Part shown: piece after piece, positions 47,752-63,085 of the stretch | Layout: each line of letters begins with the position of its first letter | How positions within the stretch are numbered: the stretch's first letter is position 1 | Source of the DNA: Balanoglossus misakiensis | Taxonomy: Eukaryota; Hemichordata | Length of the DNA: 64,000 bases | NCBI GenBank assembly: GCA_040954595.2 | Contig: CM082597.2 | Coordinates: 4,774,001-4,838,000, forward strand | Direction: 5' to 3' | Position numbers and translations under genes: made by a program | Notes under the pieces: generated by a model | Seen by the model: only the letters and a program-made list of their open reading frames with translations | Told to the model about the DNA's origin: nothing | Database searches by the model: none

Positions 47752-50700
47752 CACGACGATGTATGGTCAACGTCATGTAGAGGTCATGAAATGGCCTATT
47801 CAACAAATCATTATTGTAGTGGTGTATGCGACGATAACGATTGTACTGAAATATATGCTTGGGGTGTTTACTGTGCTAATTAACATCAGCCAGAAAAAGA
47901 CCAACATACTTGCCGTCGTTAAGCAGCAATGCACAAATAGGTTTAGACTCTTTTCAACAGCCTACAATTGGTAACTATACACGCACAACCGGCTAGGGAG
48001 GCCGTGTTCTTGATAGGCATGACGGCGCCTACATATCATATTACAGCGAAAAATAAGAAATCGATTGACCGGAATAATCTCGTCTTACTCCCTTGCCCAT
48101 CGTTTTAAGAGGTCCGGATGCTTGGCGTGTTGTCAAGCGGCAGATAAAGTCGTGTTTACGTGGGACGCACTCACTCGAGCCAATGAACGATCACACTACG
48201 CAATCGCATATTGAATATCACTCTCCCAGCAGAAAGTGTCTCCGTACATAATAGCCGCTAATGCGCCTTTAAAATTCGTCGGGAATCACATGTTTTCGTA
48301 GACTGCAAGGCGTCAGCCCCCATCTCCCATTGCCAGGTCGTGGCATCGCCCACAGCATCCCGAATGTCAAGGGAACGCAGAAGAAAATTTAATAAACACA
48401 TACCACATTATATATACACTACCAGGTCATGGCTACTGTTTTAATTTCATACTACTTAGCACTCATTAACAACAAAAAATGCAAACATATTCCTACAAGT
48501 GTGTGGTTACCAAAAAGAAAGAAAAACAGATAATCAATACCACCTAATCGTACAAATTCTAACATGACCATATTTTTGGGAGGAGTTCGGAAGGGGAATA
48601 TTATAGGAAGGTCACATGAGACATTGGGTACCCTGAGTTTGTCAACTTTCCAGTTTCCCTGCACCACTTGATATTTTTCCAAATGGATTCCTTCCAATCT
48701 GCATTTCAATGGATGCGGAAAGCTGGGTTAAGTAAATGTCAAAAGGTACAGGGCTGCTGTGAGATATACCGTACACATGTCTCCAAATGCAGTGTGCAGT
48801 TTTCGCTGGATAAGATTTAAAGCTATATTCCATCTTCCTGAAGTTGCGGACTGGGATGCCATTTCGCAGATACTTAAAGAAAACCAACGCCTGCATACAA
48901 CCCCGGAAGCGACTACATCTTTTAGGTTTCACTTCATCTATGATGTTACGATCGGTTTTACGAAGAAACCTACTGATATTTGTTGGTTCCAAATCATCCA
49001 GACTGTGCAACGATGGTCTTGAATCTAATCATGAACTAAAATAATTTGGGCTGAGGGATTACAGTAACAAGGATGCGACAGAGAAACAGGGGAGGTTCGG
49101 TTGATGCAATTAATTATTTACCGTTTATATTCATGACCTTAAATGACTGCTGAAAATGTAATGCACATGCAAGTTTAATATGCGCGGGGGACCATGCATG
49201 AAGACGCATATGCGACTTCTTGCAGTATGTTGGATAATGGTTTATCTCGCACCCTCTAGGGAGTCGACTGGAAACTGCATTTACTTATTAGAAATTCCAA
49301 CAAGAAGTCAGAAACGGTGTTCTAGGAAGCGAAGCGAGCAAACTATCTCAAAGGACCACTGCAAAGATGAGCAGCTTTTTTTAACCCTCCACCATGGGAG
49401 TGTTAATCATTTATTTGGGTATGTAGTGGCGTCTGCTCAGCTAGACGTTTGATTTTTTGTGTGATGTCTTTGTCTTAGTTTGCGTCATGCTTATTTGTGT
49501 GCGTCTCCATGCGAACATCTCTTCTCCATCTTTCTCTCTGATCAATCACTAATTCAAACACCTGGCACCACCCACTTAGCAGTGGTTCCAGATGGCATTA
49601 ACGTAACACTCATTTGTCCTTATTTTCCTGGACCTACTTATTACATAGCTTCACCCGCTACCTTGTGTCGTAAACGTGTCAATCAGGGTGATTGTACAAA
49701 ACGGCTTATTTCTACATCCAAGAGTTTTTGACAACTGGCACAAGCAAGTAGATAAATGCAAAGTATCTCCTAAACAAATGATGGCTGATAGCATCAGTGG
49801 TGTTTGTCTTCAGAGGTTGATATATGGCCATATGTGGGTAGGTTAATTTACTTTTTAAGAAACACCTGATGTTGGCCTTTTACAAGATGTCCATATATCT
49901 TTCTTTAATGGACTTTACTCTGGTACAGGTATATTTTACACTACTAAGCGTCTGATGTTCGATTGATGATGCCATCTCCTCTCCTCTTGTCATTCAAATT
50001 GATGAATAAAACATAGGGATTACCGAACTATTTCATGAAATCTAGACTGCGAATTTACCCAATAATGTAGAAAACAGGTGAATCAAGCATATGTGACTTG
50101 TACCCTAAAAACCTACAAAAAGCTTCACTGGGGAAATCAGAACAACTAATTATAAATCATGATGTCGTGGCACGAGTCAGGTGTCCCGTCAACTGAAGAT
50201 GGAAATGTGGACAGACATCTGCGGTAACTGCATGATTGATTAGATTGTGTATCTTGGCAACGGCAACGTAAAACAATGTTAATGTCCATACTCATTATAA
50301 TCACAAGCATCACTGGTGCATACGACATTTGAGTTTTTCCACATCAATCAGATTTATATACAATTATTACAGAATGTCGCCTATGATAAAAAGCCGAAGT
50401 CTAGCCTACAAGGCTATCATGACATAAGCATCTTGTCCTGTGTATGAAATCCCTTCTAAAAAATTAAAAGCCGTAAAATTAAAGTTCAGACTTTTATAAA
50501 TATTATAACTGTTTATCATGAGTTGACAAGAGGATAATTGTGAATATGACAGAGACATAAATTGACCCTAATCCATAAATAATGGTTGCGTCAAAAGGGT
50601 GTCCTCTGTGGAATAAAGCAGAAATCTGCCATCGTTATTATAAATATGCGCACTATCAATTTTCACTAAAGCTGTTTTTTGAAACCTATCATTTTAGCTA

Positions 50701-53700
50701 TTTATTTAAACATTCGCTTTCTTTTCTTTAATAGCTAATGACAATACACACTATATCATGATTACCACATATATTGTGTAGTATTATTGATGATATCAAT
50801 TTTCGACATGGATAGTCTCAGTGGAAATGATTCAATGACAGACAGTCTGTCGTTTCGTTGAAATTGTCCAGGTCCGTGCTGACTCATTGCTTTAATGTCC
50901 ACACTTCAGTGTCAAAGTACAATTACCGGTGATAAACACACATTACTATTCATGGACAGATTGAGATTCAATTAATGATATCAAAAGCTAGTCAATAAAT
51001 GAGCACTGTGACTTAATCTCAGTGTATTAAGGTTCCGGTACTGCATTACATCAGGGTATCAAATCCCCTTACTCTACTCATGCTTTATCATATTAATAAG
51101 AAGTCTTGACCAATTTCCAGAAGTAAGCTACTGTTGACCCCCAGATGCAACGGAAATCACCATTCAGTTGAATAGGTATCTCCGTTTCGTGTATTTAAAT
51201 TACAGCCAGGCACCGACGGCCAAATCACTAATTGAAGCCCGTGCCTGGGAAATGTTATCCATGCACATAATAGACGATACAGCCATTTCCAAGTCGGTAG
51301 CAATCCATAACCAGCAAGTATTGTTATATTGAGGGGCATGTTTGAAATCGCGAGGTTACCTCGCCAGCATTGTGGCTCACAAACAGCCAAGGGCATGGTG
51401 GGGCCGCAGAACCACAAGAAGTATATTACTCAACTTTGTGTGCGCAATCTAGAAGCCTATTAACCTATGGGGTAAAAAGACTTTAAAATTGTTCATTCTC
51501 TTATTGGTGTCGACGTCTTCTTGTTATCATGAACCATTGCTGTTATTGACCATACAATGTATTTCCTTAATCTGTCGCACGATGCAAGACCAGAGCCTTA
51601 TAGGATAGTATTACACATGTTTGAACACAACGTTCTTCACTACATTCTTAATCAAAACATCATTGGGCATTTAGCCTTGGTAGCTGCACTTATATACATG
51701 TACATTAGCCTTCTGGTATGCATTTCACGTCTGAAAAAACTGATTCTTAGAATGTCATAATGGGTCTTCCTTTTAACCGGATTCTTATGAACCATTACGT
51801 AGAAAGGAGGACTTTTCTCGAATACCAATGAGACTAGAATGCAGTTTATTTCACCATCTATGCTTTCGTAAACGTGCCTGGAATTAACCGAAGCCTCATT
51901 TATGCAGTCACTATCATCCAGCGCTGTTCGAGAAGACATGGCCAGCAGAAAGAAGCGAAGCGTGTTGAAGTCTGTGGCAGCTGACAGATTTGCTGTTTCA
52001 GCCCAGGGCAAGCTCTAACTGTCCGTTGAACAGAGTTCATCTTCTTTATCGGATGAAAAGGTCAGAATGTCAGCCGGGGAATCCACTCTGACTGAGAGAC
52101 TCTCTGTGTGGTGGGGTGCCAGCGGTCAGGTGGTAACATGGAACTTTCGAATTTGTCAGCAAACCTCGGGCTTCCCGAGAATGATGCGCCTTCAGGGGAA
52201 AAAGTGAGCCACAGTACATCTGTGGTCTTGAAACATTAAATAACGCACGGCCTCGGTGACCTCTTCAATATAGGCCATTTATCTGACGCCAGGCAGCCTA
52301 CTTGAAGGGACAGGGGGTTGCCAGTGGACCACAGATAACACGACCCTAGTTGAAGAAACTCTACAATTTATTAATATTGCAGTATATGTCTCTCCAAGGG
52401 TCGCTGTATGTTATTCATAATCCCGAATGCATTTCTCTACCGGGAGTATATATTTCTCTGTGGTCCATACTATCAAAACCTCTGATCCATGCGCGATCCC
52501 ATGTTCCTTGGAAGATATTATATTCGACAAGCATACTATTTGCATAGTTGCAAATTCACATTAGATCTGACTGACAATTCAAAATTCCCATACACGGTTG
52601 TCAGAAAACTGTTCATATTACTCATTCAACGCATTGAGTATTTGCCATCACTGTTTATAACAGTTAAATCTGAAGCCTATTTTCTTTACTTTTATGTATC
52701 ATGTTAATACCTTCACTATACTGCACTTCATCATGTTCTGCATTAAATGTTGCAACCGTTCTTTCTCTCACAGAATCAGAATTAATATACCGGTAGTAGT
52801 AGAGCAGAAACATTTCTTTAAAAGGACTTGTTGCAACAGTGCTTGTTTGAGCGCAATATCAGCTTTGACATATGACGCAAAACCTACAAACACTTCAGAT
52901 TATTACAAATCGCGAAAATATGTTTCCATGAACTTCGCAAGAAACTTAACGATCTACTATGCGCAAAAGCACTGGAATGCAGTTATCACGCATGCAGCAT
53001 TTCTTGTAAACTCTATATACATTGCTCTGCTGGCGGGCATGATCAGTGCGTGTACGACTGGATAGAGTGAGACCATTGTAGCCCCTGGGATAGACATCCT
53101 ATTTTCAATTTCCAAGCTCATTTAGGCTGTTATTCCAAGAAATCGTGTGTCTGTTGTTGAAATCATCCTTGGTTACACATGCTAGACTTTCTGCGCTGCA
53201 ACGAGATACAAGCAAAACGTTTTGGCCACACAGTAGGCATGTACTGACATTTTTCGACAACACAGGAAAAAAGAAATATGTTGTATGCTTTTCCAATCAT
53301 ACAATCAGTCTGTTTCTTATCAACTGAGACTGGCTACAATTTATATTTATCAATATCAATGTTCAGTACATTTTCGTGTAATAGCCTGTTGCATGCAAGC
53401 CGACATGATGTCTTAGTAAACTTGCCTGGAACACCCGTGAATGACTACACACCTGCCACGCACGGGTTGTTAATGAGCCCTGATAACGTTAAAACAGACT
53501 TTAAAGTCAATGTTCTCGAGCATTCGATGACAATCTGGTCACGCCTCGCTGATAAGTTGATTAAAACGTCAACACTGTTGACAAATACCGATAACTGTTC
53601 GCTGGGGATAGGATTGTCGTGACTTTAGTACAACACAACGTGTACAGCATGAACATACACTAGATAAAGATAAGATCACTACTTAACCGAATGCAGTGCA

Positions 53701-55310
53701 CATGCGCGGTTATATTGTAGCCTTAGGGGCTTACATGTTCCGTGCTACTAAATCTGTTACTGCCACGCTCAGCACTCAACATATGGCGATTAACTCGCTG
53801 ATTACAGAAATCACGAGAAGCACAGTATTAATTCACAATAGTCAACTTTATAAACTCTTCCAAGTTGATAATAAAATAGTCTGTAATAATTATAGCACAT
53901 TGCTGTCGGTTTGTTTAAAGATATTTGATAAGACAAAAATACCAACAATTTCACAATGAAATAAAAACAAATAGACTAAAGATAACATCTTCACAGGGAT
54001 ACTAAGAGTATGTTTTCAGCAAAAAAGTAAATGCTGACTTGCAGAATAAATAACCAGTGATTACAGATGGTGGACTTATAAGCTGCTCAATATCATTTCT
54101 CTTTACTTTTAACTTTTCAGGTGTTAATTAATAACTCTGTTTCCTGTCGCCTCCCGTGAGAAATTCGCAACAGTAAATTGAACAACAGCATTATAATGGA
54201 AACCCACACCCCAGGAGAACTTAATAGAATTTGTAATGAATACAACGGAACAGAGTTAAATGCGCAGGATATTGTGCTGTGGTCTCCAGGGAGATTTGTG
54301 GTTTAAACGTGGCTTACATCACACAGAACTACTGGATTAATTACCTGTTTGAAATTAGATGTGTCTCAGAGAAGCATTAAGATAACGCTAAGCATGTACA
54401 GCTGCCGAGATTAATTTCCCGACACCAAACGTGTAAACGATAGAAACACTGTTTCGAATATCCTTTTCAACGACAAAATCGCAAAGTGCACCTGTAAGGA
54501 TTTCCCGCGCAAATGATTAGTGTTATCTAAAAAGAATTGGACACCTCAGCAATCGGGTCTCGGCCATGAAACGTGACAAGTAAAACATTACTGTCTGTGA
54601 ATAATTATTTATTTGGTCGATGTTTAATCAAAGTTTATGACCCTTGCTTCACCAGCGACGCATTTGTGCAATTACATGTTCAACGAAATAAATTATGTAT
54701 ATTTGTAACATAAATAACCGATGCATTTTGACATATAACCAATAGATAATGTCAGCGTTCCTGCCTGTCGTCTGGTGGCCATATTGTTTTCGAGAACTTA
54801 CTTTGGGTGGAAATATCAAAATTATTCTTTAACATTTGGACAATAAGATATATTTAACAAAGTCCTGAACGTCAGCTATGAACATGAAATCTGAGACAAA
54901 ACAATATAGTGCAAAAATTGTGCACAGAAACGATATTCAACGTGAAAACGTGCGACATCATAACATGATCATAGCGCACAGAAATTGATAACCCACGCAT
55001 TAAAGTTCGGTTCACGAGAGCGCATCGTTTCAGTTCTTTCTTTCTAAGAACCCAGAATGTTCCTAGTATATTTCACATTTCTCGGATAACCATCTAGGCG
55101 ACAATCGATATATGAACGTACGAAGCCACCAGATAAGAAGCGAGACCCATAATTACCCTGAATGTGCTGTGGGCTAGTGACGGATTCTTTGAAATCTCGC
55201 ATATGCAGGTACCTAATACATGATACAGCTGTTGTTGTCTCCATATGCTAATCATAGTCTTTATGTAGGTTTATGGGTTATTAACAATGATATGTATGCT
55301 ATAAGTACCT

Positions 55311-55561
55311 TGTAGATTGGATTCCGTACTGAATGGTTATTGCAGATTTAAACTAAAATGTATGTTGACAATAGAATGAACAATGTTTTTTACGATTTTT
55401 TACAGATAGCGCGAGCTGAACTTTTTGAGGTAAAGAAGAACACACAAGAAAATACAGGCTATAGGAAATCAAAAGATTGAAACTAAAAGGTCGATTGGAT
55501 GACTGTGCTTTTGTAGATGGATTCCGTACTGCATGGTTACTGCAGGGTTATCCTAAATATA
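55311..55561 (+). repeat. Direct repeat of ~50 bp, copies ~200 bp apart
   Basis: TGTAGAT(T)GGATTCCGTACT, then G(A/C)ATGGTTA(T/C)TGCAG and AAAT(G/A)TA, occurs at 55311-55366 and 55512-55561. The intervening ~150 bp is AT-rich and unique by eye. Confidence 0.8.
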
Positions 55562-58500
55562 CCGGTATATGTTTATTCCTTGCATACGATATCATAGTCA
55601 CATGTGAGGTGTAGTCAAGCCAGTCACACACATAGCATTTGCAGAGCGAGAATCACTGTCTCCACGACGATGGGCATTGGCAGTCACAAACGCGAAACAT
55701 TTTCAACTTAAGCCAGTGCTTGATGAACGCAGAAACGACAGTAATTAGGAGACCCTGTACCTCGATTGCAGCGACATATATAAATATTCCTCCCAGATTT
55801 GCTGATTCTTCCCTAATGGGTCCAAGAAGGCACCTCACTGATCCATCCCTGTTGTTCGCCCTGTGGATTTTATTAACTGACGTCGAGTTTTAAAAGGGGT
55901 TCTCCAACCTTATTATTGAATAATCCCGACTTGCCCTTTAAGAGGCTAGAGTGTACCTTGTGTTGATATTTAAACCAGCTCAAATATCACCTCCCGGGAT
56001 TGTACATAAGCCGTGTTTTATTCTTTTCTAGATTGGAGAAAAAATGCAAGCTAATCTCTTTACAGTGGCATACTCAATAGGCTCTCATCACAATATTAGC
56101 CGATGTATTGCAAAAAAAAAAATGCCTGATTGAATTATTTAGATGAAGTGCTTACTGTTCCCTCTGGTTATATGAAAATAGGCTTAAAATCAGCAGAAGA
56201 AAAGGCTACCAATTTTCATAAAGTATTACAGAAATAATAATATTGCTGTAGTACAGAATGGTAAATGTTATGCGCATGTACATCTGCAAGTGCGCCATTA
56301 AAGTAACGAGGAACCACGATTCTTAGAACGTGATCAAAAGCACATATATACCTCAATGGCCAAAGCGGATTACCGACTCAATATTCCTCGATGAAGTTTA
56401 CGCTGTCGATACGACCTTGTCTTTCTGCCGTACTTTGTGTGCATTCAATCATCAAAGTAAGACACTTCATCAGAAGATTAATCTGTCTTTTACTTGCCAG
56501 GATTATATCTCATACCTTAAGGGTGTTTACCTCCAGTGTTCACATATACTGTACATTATTTTTCAGTAATACATCATATGTGGTACCTTGGGATAACAAA
56601 CCGACGTCATTTGATTAAATTTTATTTGTTATTATAATTATTTTACTCTTTGGACCAGCCATATAAGTAGAAATGCTATGATTTAAGAAGGTTAAGCTCA
56701 CTATGGAAAAAAAAAACTTCTTTTAAGAGAAAATTGGCCAACAAGAATTGAATGTTGCAATGGGAATAACATTTTAAAAATGGTTCTAATAGAAAAAACA
56801 TGCTACACCTTGATATTTCCGATTTACAAAAATGTTAAAATTGGTTTCTAGTCAAAATATTAAATTGCGTTTGTACAAAGAGCGACGCATCCGTTTCACT
56901 GTCGTCTGTTGTGTATAAATCACGTAATGTTTTATTGAAAAGTAATGAATTGACGATGTGAATGCCCACCTAAATGAAATGAGTTATTGGTAGTGATAGA
57001 AAATGCACTGTTACATAAAGTTGCGCGTGTCTAGTCATTCGGACCTATTCTGCTTCACCGACTATATTGTTATTGCGTAGTTATGACACTGGCTACAAAA
57101 ATTGTACAATTTCCAACAACAGTTCACTCACTGGCATGAATAATCACAGCTATATTGAGTTTCTTTACGAGAATTGAGAATATCACTCCAATGTTGTATA
57201 GCAGGATGTTGAATACAATGACATTATATTGTTGGTGGATACACACAGTACATTGAAAGACCAAATATGGGCAAATAAGATGTATCTAATTAATTAAAGG
57301 GGTGCAGCCAATCAGTTCTTTCCAAAAGAGTGAGCTAACCCTGCTGAATATTTATATCCGTTTTCTCACATTCTGTCCTATACATCGTAATCGATGATCT
57401 GGTGAAATGTCTTTTAAAAGAAGAATCTCTCTTTCTGTGTGTACAATAACACTTTGAAAAGGCTAATAGCCACATTATTCGACGTTGAGTTCAGGGTACA
57501 TGAGCATAGTACATTAGCTTCCTATTTTGATATAATTAAAATGAACCCATCTACAATGATGGTTATAAGACGTATTACCCATTAGACGGGTGGCAACACT
57601 ATCTCTTCAATCTTAAATGTTGGAGAAAAATCATGACAACTATTTTCACTGGGGAAGTTTTCACACAGGTATAACAATTGCTACCCGCAACTTCACTTCA
57701 CCATTGCAAAGATATTTGACATCTCATGAAAAAAAGAAGAAATGTGATATTGTAATAGAGACTGCAACTGCCTATGAAATACTATGTTCATACTCCTGTC
57801 CGTTTCCATGACAATGTGATTATCGTGATAAATGTGCGCGGTGTGATAATGAAACCTGGCGGGAGTGTCTGAGATGGGATACCCTTGCAAACAGAACTGT
57901 AGAGACAAGCGCGTGATAAAGAATACAAGCCCGGAAGGTAAGATGCAGATGTTTGAGGTGCCAATAAGGGTTCATCACTCGCGTTGCGTACATGAAAATG
58001 ACACCTTGTCTGCTATATCGGTGGCGTAGATGTCGCTCGATATGATGAGAGCCTCGAAGCTAAGAAAGAACACACTAATCAGTATCTACGCCCTGCTTCC
58101 TCTCAATAGAACATGGTTAAAGACACTCACTTTTCAGAAAAGAGAGATCTCCCCTTTCCACTGACTGAAATCGAAACTTTCAAAATAAATAAATTTTGTT
58201 CAGTGAGAATAAAAGTTTATGTTTTATGGCTTTCCATCACCACGCAAATAAATATGACCTCGTCTTTGTAAATTATGGAATTATGGAAATATAAAACTTC
58301 CTGGTTAATGCTATTCCGTATTATGCCCAGGTTACTTTCTAAGTATAATCCTTTGTGGTTATAGGGGAGGATAACGAAATGGAAACTAACTTCCTGTGTA
58401 AACATAAAACGTGTATTATTTGACGGAAATATTTATGAGGGTAAACTGCTTATGCATGCATGTGTATGCGAAACGCCTACTACCTTAAACAGATGACCAC

Positions 58501-61500
58501 ATTTCACACAATATGGCCCAATATGTTGTATGGGTTAGCTAGATGCCATTTACAGGTAGGAGTGAAATTATCAAGATCAGAGCGTGGGAAGATCACCATC
58601 ACTGATAGAAATAATAAATAGGCCAAGGAATGAATCTCACAGTGTTTTGTAGTATTTAATATGCAACTGGGCCCATAGACAGTGATCCATTATCAACACT
58701 GCGGCGTGTGAATCACTGAAATGGTTACAAGTACAGGGAAACTGTATCATGTCACAACACTCACATAATGGGTATTCGAACATGCTATATCGATTAATAA
58801 TTAAGAAAAACAATAACACATTTGCTACATGTCAAAAGTAACACAAACGTGTTGCATTCAACAGCACCGCTTCTCATGAACTGTCACAGCAGTTTTTGAA
58901 TTGCTTAGATAATGCAAATGAGGTCAGCACAGATCGTAACGTTGATGGCGACTTTTACTTGTTTTACCTAAAGTATACTACGTCTTGAAAATCAAAATCT
59001 TAGACTTGTATATTACTTAATACAAACTTAGATCATGCTCTTATTCAATTGGTCGGGCTAGGTGAACTGGCCAAGAACGCAACACGCCATGCATGTGATT
59101 TCTGTTTCTTCAAGCTGACATTATATGTACAATGCACTGCATGTACTAAGAGCGAATGCATGTCCAAACTACTTAGCCAAGGATGGAGAGCAAGATATAT
59201 ACAATGTGATGTTGAACACTGCAAATGTCGCGTGTTCTTTTCCCAGTAGAGCTTATGTCGACATGTCGATTAATCGAAGAGAGGCATTGCATTAAAAGCT
59301 TTTGTGAACATCACGACTCTTTGAATTGAATTGCAACCTATGACTCTCTTTTCAGACGTTTTATCCCTGAACAACAACCATACTAAAATGTCAAAAAAGT
59401 AGCCTGCCTCTTAAGACTCTATTCTTCTGAGGACATGTCACCCCATACATTTAGGATTTTCAAAGAAATAATTGAGTGATAATCTGCACGTTGAATAAAA
59501 AATTAATATGTAAGGCCAAATACAACCCCCAAGAGACGAAGACCGTCAGTTTTTGCTATCATATAAGTGGAAATCCAGTGAACAATCGATTGTTGAATTG
59601 TTTACAAAGTCACAGCATTGCTTGAGGGGGTATTCAATCAACCGGATGCTTCTATAAAGGAAATGCCAAATGCGAAATATGGTATTGAAAATCGTCAAAC
59701 AGGTTTTATATTCTGTGCAAAATGAATTTCCTTATCGATTCTGCTGCTACGATGCCTGCCATTATCGAACTCACCATAATGGATATTTCATAGACAGCAA
59801 AATAGATTTCATATATTTTCCGAGCAATTACTTGCTGTGAAAAGAGACGGAATTACGCTCGAAGCCACAAAACATATTTTCTTATAACAAAAGCTGTGCC
59901 CAGGAAGGGTGACTCTGCCCTGTATACCTGAATATAATTCTGTGAAAAGTCATTATGGCAATCTGGCTGGCAGTGTTTGGTTTTCTCATCATAAGATTAA
60001 TATGGCACGGTAGGTCCACAGGAAAGATTATTATAATGTTCCATTTTCCCATAATTACATCCGTTATTACGCTGCATGCTACCAAAATATGTGACTTGCA
60101 CCTGTAATCTAGTAATATGCAATGGCTGAAAGCATTGTCACTTTTGATACCAGAGAAATAAAATGGACATTTTTTATGCTTACATTATCTGGGAATAAAA
60201 TATATATCACAGTGTCTTATTTATTTCATAACACCATTGACGTAACGGACTCCCTAGCGAAGTGAATCATTGATTTCCCCGGTTGATATTAAGTTAACAT
60301 TTCCGACTTGGCTTCTCCACGGTCTGGTACAGACACAGGCATTTACATTACGACTGTAGTTTAAGTAGCTAAAAAAAATTCAAAACCATGCAAAATTTCA
60401 TTGCCAGTAAAACAAAACGATTCCCATGGCTTTCATACTGGAGACACCGGAATTGCATGGTCGGAAGTAACGCTGGAATGATGTCTATTTTACAGGCTGA
60501 GGTGAACAAGAGTTCAGCCGCAAACTCGTTAAACATCGACGACAAGTACCCAAGCGATCGGCCAACATAAGTTTTACGCAATAGCTATTAGAAGCACGTG
60601 CGGCCGAACTGGAGAAACTGACGCCCGTGCGCCAATAAAACCAAACTGTTTAATCAGTTCAATCTATCACTGCAAAGCGCTGATCAAATAGAGTACAGCG
60701 GGGCCCCACGGGAACGGCCATTTGGAAGATCGGCACTCTAATTGACGGATGGCGAGACGGGGACAGGTTACAGCAATGAATCGGAGCTCAAAGCTCGTAC
60801 TTGTCACCGTCCCTAACATCATTTTCACTTACTGCTCCGCTGTAATGTGTAGGATATCATTTATCAGGGCAGTTACAGTTGGCGTTATTCATAATCGATG
60901 ATACATTGAATGGATCCTGAAGACAGGTCAGAGAATGCTGATCGCTCACTGTAGGCAGCGTACTTGTTCAAAGAGTTTAAATTTAATAGATCCTTGTCTC
61001 TCAAAAATAGAACTGTCAACTAGCACAGCGCGCACAATAACCAGACAATAACATTTATTCCTGTGGTCAGGTTATCAGAGACTTTTAGCGATTACTTGTT
61101 CAGAGCCTTGTTTAATAGTATTTTGAATGACTATGCTCGTGAGGGAATGCGTGTGCATTTGTAGTCTACTTCAATTTATTTTGATTTCTCATTAATACAA
61201 TTTAATGAACGTCAGCCAACGTTAATTAATACAATTTAATGAACGTCAGCTAACGTTAATTAAGACGTTTCAATTCTGTTTAATGTGAAATGTCCATAAT
61301 GACTGTACCTTTAGATTTAATTTGAATAGGGGGTACGAGGTGTTCCTCAATTAATAAAATTGAAGTTATTTTGCCTATTAAATGACTGTGTATGAGAGCA
61401 GGTGATGTCATAAATGAATGTCAGTAATTCTCTCTCTCTCCCTATCCTCTTCAGATGCAGGCACACGCGCATTGTGAACAATTTTGAGAAGAAGAAAAAA

Positions 61501-63085
61501 ATATAGTAACCCAAACAGTTCAGTTTTTTGTTATACTAAAGTATATGAGCAGCGTTTTTGAAAACTTAGAAGATAACAGGGTGTTCACCTGCCTTTTTCC
61601 AAAAACTTCACTACTAAGTTTTCTTCATACAGTTCAAAATATTTCCCCTGAAATAGTTTATTCATCTGGGAACTGGGGTCAAGACTGACCTCTTGAGATA
61701 ATGCAGCGACATGGAGATGATAAATAGAGCTTGTGAACTTTATCATTTCCTTACACACAACAGGGAAAACATTGCTCAGTATATAAGATTAAAACTCTCC
61801 TGACCTCCGTCTGACCTATCCATCGATATACTTCCTAGCTAAAAGATTTCTCCTTTAAACCACTTCCGATGGTTCGGTTACCGGGGAACGATTTCTTTAT
61901 AAAATCATAAAAAAAAGAATAAATATCACCTTGAAGTATGTAGCTCTCAATTTCACATTTTGCGCGGTATTTACTCAGGCACTTCTAGGATCAAAGTGTT
62001 CTTGAAATGAACATTTGGCAAAATGTGTTTAAGTTTACACGATTTTGGAAAACGTGCTCGCACAAATCATTTGCTTGCATCACACAGTGACGGCTCGACG
62101 ACAAGGACGTTTCGATGGGGATTTGTGAGTTAATACGCAGAAAACTGTTCTCGTCACATAAATTGCTAACTTCATTCATCGACACGATGAAACCTGGGGC
62201 GCCGAATGCATTTGTAATATAGATTTAAAACTACGCTATCTGTAACAATTTATATTTTTGGGTATTTCTGTTCTGTGTATTAACCATGGTTTTCTGTTCT
62301 TCCTATAACAAGATTATATGCCAAGAATATATCTTTTCAACATGGTTCATGAGCGCATATTTCTCCTTAGTCTTTAAAGGAAAACCGAACATTGCAACCC
62401 TAAAATGTAACACTTCTTTACGTAGAGCTGGAAACCCAATGGGTCTCAAAATGGTGGTTATAGGGATACAATATAGCGATCAACGTAATATCATATTCTG
62501 CCAACATTTGTAATTCAAGCCATGCACTGATATCTCCTTCTAGACTCTCTGTAAAAATGACACCGGCGACTTTCAAGCTAAAATGGTAAACACCTGTTTC
62601 AATTTCCCCCTTTAAATGATCATTCTTCACATACCTGAAAGAATGTTGCTCTTTAAAATAAAGTTTGTTACTAAATATGGTTTATGGGGCACAGCGAGAT
62701 AGTCTGCTGACTGTTTATTGGCTAAGTGATTTGTGTGCAGCAAGGGTTTTCTTAGGTAACCAGTTTTCAGACAATATTCCAAACAAAACTCCAGCGGGAC
62801 AGGACGGGGAGTCACCCTTTATATAAGACATATGCATGATGTATTTGACTATAAATTGAGGTTCAGGTCATAGTTGCGGCCGGTACTTGGTAATATTTTA
62901 TGAAACAGAGCAACATTTCCTTAGATCCTGACCTGTATTCACTTATTGGATGATGTAGCGCCCACATGAGACGCCTACACGACGAATATTAATCATTCTG
63001 TTAATAAAACTGTTGCAGTACGAATGGGTATAAAATAATTATGTCGCTGAACTCAAGCTATGTTATATTCCCAGAGACTAATATC
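55562..63085. other. AT-rich region without recognised genes
   Basis: Only short chance frames, the 61.19 kb tandem repeat and a short CT tract at 61.43 kb. A CpG-moderate stretch at 60.6-60.8 kb shows no exon. Confidence 0.5.
61192..61264 (+). repeat. Tandem repeat, two 34-bp units with homeodomain-type cores
   Basis: TACAATTTAATGAACGTCAG, then C(C/T)AACGTTAATTAA, occurs at 61196 and 61230. Each unit carries an ACGTCAG half-CRE and a TTAATTAA palindrome. Confidence 0.9.

Larger units (their letters stand above)
41421..55310. other. Gene-free region with scattered unrecognised frames
   Basis: No domain-bearing exon was found. Frames of 85-127 codons at 47591-47974 (+), 48642-49010 (-), 49180-49452 (+), 52694-53065 (+), 53278-53622 (+) and 53696-53959 (+) have no recognisable motif. 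Repeats at 43.54 and 47.62 kb are listed separately. Confidence 0.45.

Noticed and set aside
48980-49000. WFQ-containing frame suggestive of homeodomain helix 3
   Set aside because: The following residues (IIQTVQRW) do not fit WFQNRR and no helix 1 or 2 is encoded.
52694-53959. Three successive plus-strand frames of 87-123 codons
   Set aside because: They are in different frames, no splice sites join them convincingly, and no motif is recognisable; likely chance in low-stop sequence.
59965-59980. TGGCAGTGTTTGGTT resembling miR-34
   Set aside because: Only the seed matches and there is no precursor fold.
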